Shown here in pieces: positions 4,400 to 6,146 of a stretch of DNA of 6,146 nucleotides. Location: positions 1 to 6,146 of the forward strand of contig JAFAWC010000099.1 in NCBI GenBank assembly GCA_019242135.1, given 5' to 3'. This DNA comes from Mycobacteriaceae bacterium. GTDB taxonomy: Bacteria > Actinomycetota > Actinomycetes > Mycobacteriales > Mycobacteriaceae. The position numbers were made by a program, and so were the translations under genes. Every line of letters begins with the position of its first letter. The stretch's first letter is position 1. Below the pieces are notes generated by a model, which was not told the DNA's origin, did no database searches, and saw only the letters and a list, made by a program, of their open reading frames with translations.

Positions 4400-6146
4400 A
4401 TGGCCCGCACACCGCACGTCTGGCCCCCGGAGGGGGAACCGGGACCGCACGTGCGGCTGACGAACGCCGACAAGGTGCTCTACCCGGCGACCGGCACCAC
4501 GAAAGAAGAGGTGTTCGGTTACTACACCGCGATCGCGGAGTACATGCTTCCTCACATCGCCGGTCGGCCCGCGACCCGCAAGCGGTGGCCGAACGGTGTC
4601 GAGGAATCCTCGTTCTTCGAAAAGCAGCTCGCTGAGTCGGCACCCGACTGGCTCACTCGGGAAAGCGTGACGCATCGGTCGGGCACCACCACGTACCCGA
4701 TCATCGACAGCCCGGCGGCCGTGGCATGGATCGCTCAGCAGGCAGCGTTGGAAGTCCATGTGCCGCAATGGCGGTTCGTGGCCGATGAAGTGGGTCCAGC
4801 GACCCGCCTGGTGTTCGACCTGGACCCCGGGCCGGGTGTGCCGATGACGCAGCTCGCGGACGTGGCGCGCACGATCCGAGACATGTTGGCCGACATCGGG
4901 CTCAGCACCTATCCGGTAACCAGCGGAAGCAAGGGCCTGCATCTGTATGTGCCGCTGGACCAACCGGTCAGCTCGGCCGGCGCCACGACGCTGGCCAAGA
5001 AGGTGGCACAACAGCTCGAGCAGGCCTCACCGACGCTGATCACCTCGACGATGACGAAAAGCGTTCGGGCAGGAAAGGTTTTCGTCGACTGGAGCCAGAA
5101 CAGCGCGTCAAAGACCACGATCGCGCCCTACTCGCTGCGGGGCCGGCCCGAGCCGACGGTCGCGGCCCCGCGCAGGTGGGCGGAGCTCGACGATCCCAAT
5201 CTGCGCCATCTGCGATTCGACGAGGTCCTCGAGCGCGTCGCCAGGGACGGCGACCTGCTTGCGCCGCTGGACGCGGACGGCCGTGGAACCGACCGGCTGA
5301 CGACCTACCGCCGCAAGCGCGACGCGTCGAAAACCCCTGAGCCGGTGCCGGTATCGGCGCCCAGCGCCAGCAGCAACAACCGCTTCGTCATTCAAGAACA
5401 CCACGCGCGGCGGCTGCACTACGACTTGCGGCTCGAACGAGACGGAGTGCTGGTCAGCTGGGCGGTTCCGAAGAACCTGCCCGACACCCCGGCGGTGAAT
5501 CACCTCGCCGTGCATACCGAGGACCATCCACTGGAGTACTTGACGTTCCAGGGCACGATTCCAAAGGGGGAATACGGCGCAGGCAAAATGGTGGTCTGGG
5601 ATTCCGGCACTTACGAGGCGGAGAAGTTCCGCGACAACGAAGTCGTCATGACGCTGTACGGGCAGCGAATCTCAGGCCGTTACGCGCTGATTCAGACCAA
5701 CGGCGACCAGTGGCTCGCGCACCGCATGAAGGAGCAGGAGTCGCCAACCGTCAGAGACATGGCGCCGATGCTCGCCACGTTGGGATCTGTGGACAACCTC
5801 AGCCACACCGAATGGGCGTTCGACGGCAAATGGGACGGTTATCGGCTGCTGCTCGAGGCTGACCACGGGCGGATGTGCCTGCAATCGCGCAGCGGTCGCG
5901 ACGTCACTCAGGAATATCCCGGCCTGCAGTCGGTGGCCGACGCGCTGGCCGATCACCACGCGATACTCGACGGTGAAGTGGTCGCGCTCGACGGGTCCGG
6001 AGTGCCGAGCTTCGGCGAGATGCAGAATCGCGCGCGCGCGACGCGCATCGAGTTCTGGGCATTCGACGTGCTGCAACTCGATGGCAGATCGCTGGTGCAG
6101 GCGAAGTATCGCGATCGGCGCCGCGTTTTGGAGGCGCTGGCCGCCG
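4400..6146 (+). CDS. ligD: LigD, multifunctional NHEJ polymerase/phosphoesterase/ATP-dependent DNA ligase (3' end missing)
   Basis: The first 582 codons, without stops, of LigD (759 aa in M. tuberculosis) are present. This is the partner of Ku that fills, trims and seals double-strand breaks. Domain order is the mycobacterial Pol-PE-Lig. The primase-like polymerase domain (about 18-300) has metal-binding Asp140 and Asp142 in VFDLDPG and Asp230 in VFVDWSQN. The 3'-phosphoesterase domain (about 327-445) has His334, His340, Asp342 and Arg344, then His376 and Tyr380, matching the residues known in Pseudomonas LigD. The ligase domain starts near 455, with nucleotidylated Lys477 in KWDGYR (motif I), RSGRDVT (497-503), Glu526 in LDGEVV (motif III) and FWAFDVL (motif IIIa). 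Motifs IV-VI lie beyond the edge. The ATG is the first in the frame after the promoter, with AAAAGGG 12 nt upstream (weak). An N-terminal extension of about 10 residues precedes the conserved LTNADKVLYP. Confidence 0.97.
   Translation, partial: MARTPHVWPPEGEPGPHVRLTNADKVLYPATGTTKEEVFGYYTAIAEYMLPHIAGRPATRKRWPNGVEESSFFEKQLAESAPDWLTRESVTHRSGTTTYPIIDSPAAVAWIAQQAALEVHVPQWRFVADEVGPATRLVFDLDPGPGVPMTQLADVARTIRDMLADIGLSTYPVTSGSKGLHLYVPLDQPVSSAGATTLAKKVAQQLEQASPTLITSTMTKSVRAGKVFVDWSQNSASKTTIAPYSLRGRPEPTVAAPRRWAELDDPNLRHLRFDEVLERVARDGDLLAPLDADGRGTDRLTTYRRKRDASKTPEPVPVSAPSASSNNRFVIQEHHARRLHYDLRLERDGVLVSWAVPKNLPDTPAVNHLAVHTEDHPLEYLTFQGTIPKGEYGAGKMVVWDSGTYEAEKFRDNEVVMTLYGQRISGRYALIQTNGDQWLAHRMKEQESPTVRDMAPMLATLGSVDNLSHTEWAFDGKWDGYRLLLEADHGRMCLQSRSGRDVTQEYPGLQSVADALADHHAILDGEVVALDGSGVPSFGEMQNRARATRIEFWAFDVLQLDGRSLVQAKYRDRRRVLEALAA

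Noticed and set aside
4262..5011. N-terminal extension of the ku reading frame by 250 residues
   Set aside because: It lies antisense to the highly conserved ligD polymerase domain and across the promoter region. The known Ku N-terminus begins exactly at 4261, with its own Shine-Dalgarno.
5108..6076. Minus-strand open frames (5108-5527 and 5672-6076) opposite ligD
   Set aside because: Both are fully antisense to ligD codons carrying catalytic motifs. Long antisense frames are expected at this GC content.

Overview
The window looks like a chromosomal piece of a mycobacterium, probably an environmental or fast-growing species (Mycobacterium/Mycolicibacterium). The evidence is high GC content, several short Ala-rich secreted proteins, and close protein resemblance, recalled from memory, to M. 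tuberculosis MntH, Rv0926c, Rv0927c, Ku (Rv0937c) and LigD (Rv0938). Ku carries a lysine-rich PAKKA-repeat tail, as in M. smegmatis Ku; M. tuberculosis Ku lacks it.

Layout, left to right. The minus strand holds the first 117 codons of mntH, an Nramp-type Mn2+/H+ transporter that runs off the left edge. Its upstream gap contains a DtxR/MntR/IdeR-like half-operator. Next come three short, paralogous, Sec-exported proteins in tandem (A 425-673, B 705-968, C 979-1224). They are followed by a DapB-like dinucleotide-binding protein (1251-2324), a classical SDR oxidoreductase (2335-3126), a fourth unrelated secreted peptide D (3123-3332) and ku (3329-4261). All are on the minus strand. A 138-bp divergent promoter region then separates ku from ligD, which starts at 4400 on the plus strand and runs off the right edge at codon 582, after the polymerase and phosphoesterase domains and about halfway through the ligase domain.

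How they work together. Ku and LigD are the two-component bacterial non-homologous end-joining system: Ku holds broken ends and LigD processes and seals them. They are transcribed divergently from a shared control region with two perfect palindromes. Ku overlaps gene D by 4 nt (ATGA), D overlaps the SDR by 4 nt (GTGA), and the SDR lies 10 nt from the DapB-like gene. So ku appears to head a translationally coupled operon that extends into oxidoreductases and small secreted proteins. This coupling of a DNA-repair gene to export and redox genes is the least expected feature here. In M. tuberculosis, as I recall it, the pst phosphate-uptake cluster lies between ku and the SDR; it is absent here.

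Most of the window is a recognisable NHEJ/mntH locus, not a new system. The unexplained parts are the four small secreted proteins and the palindromes between ku and ligD.
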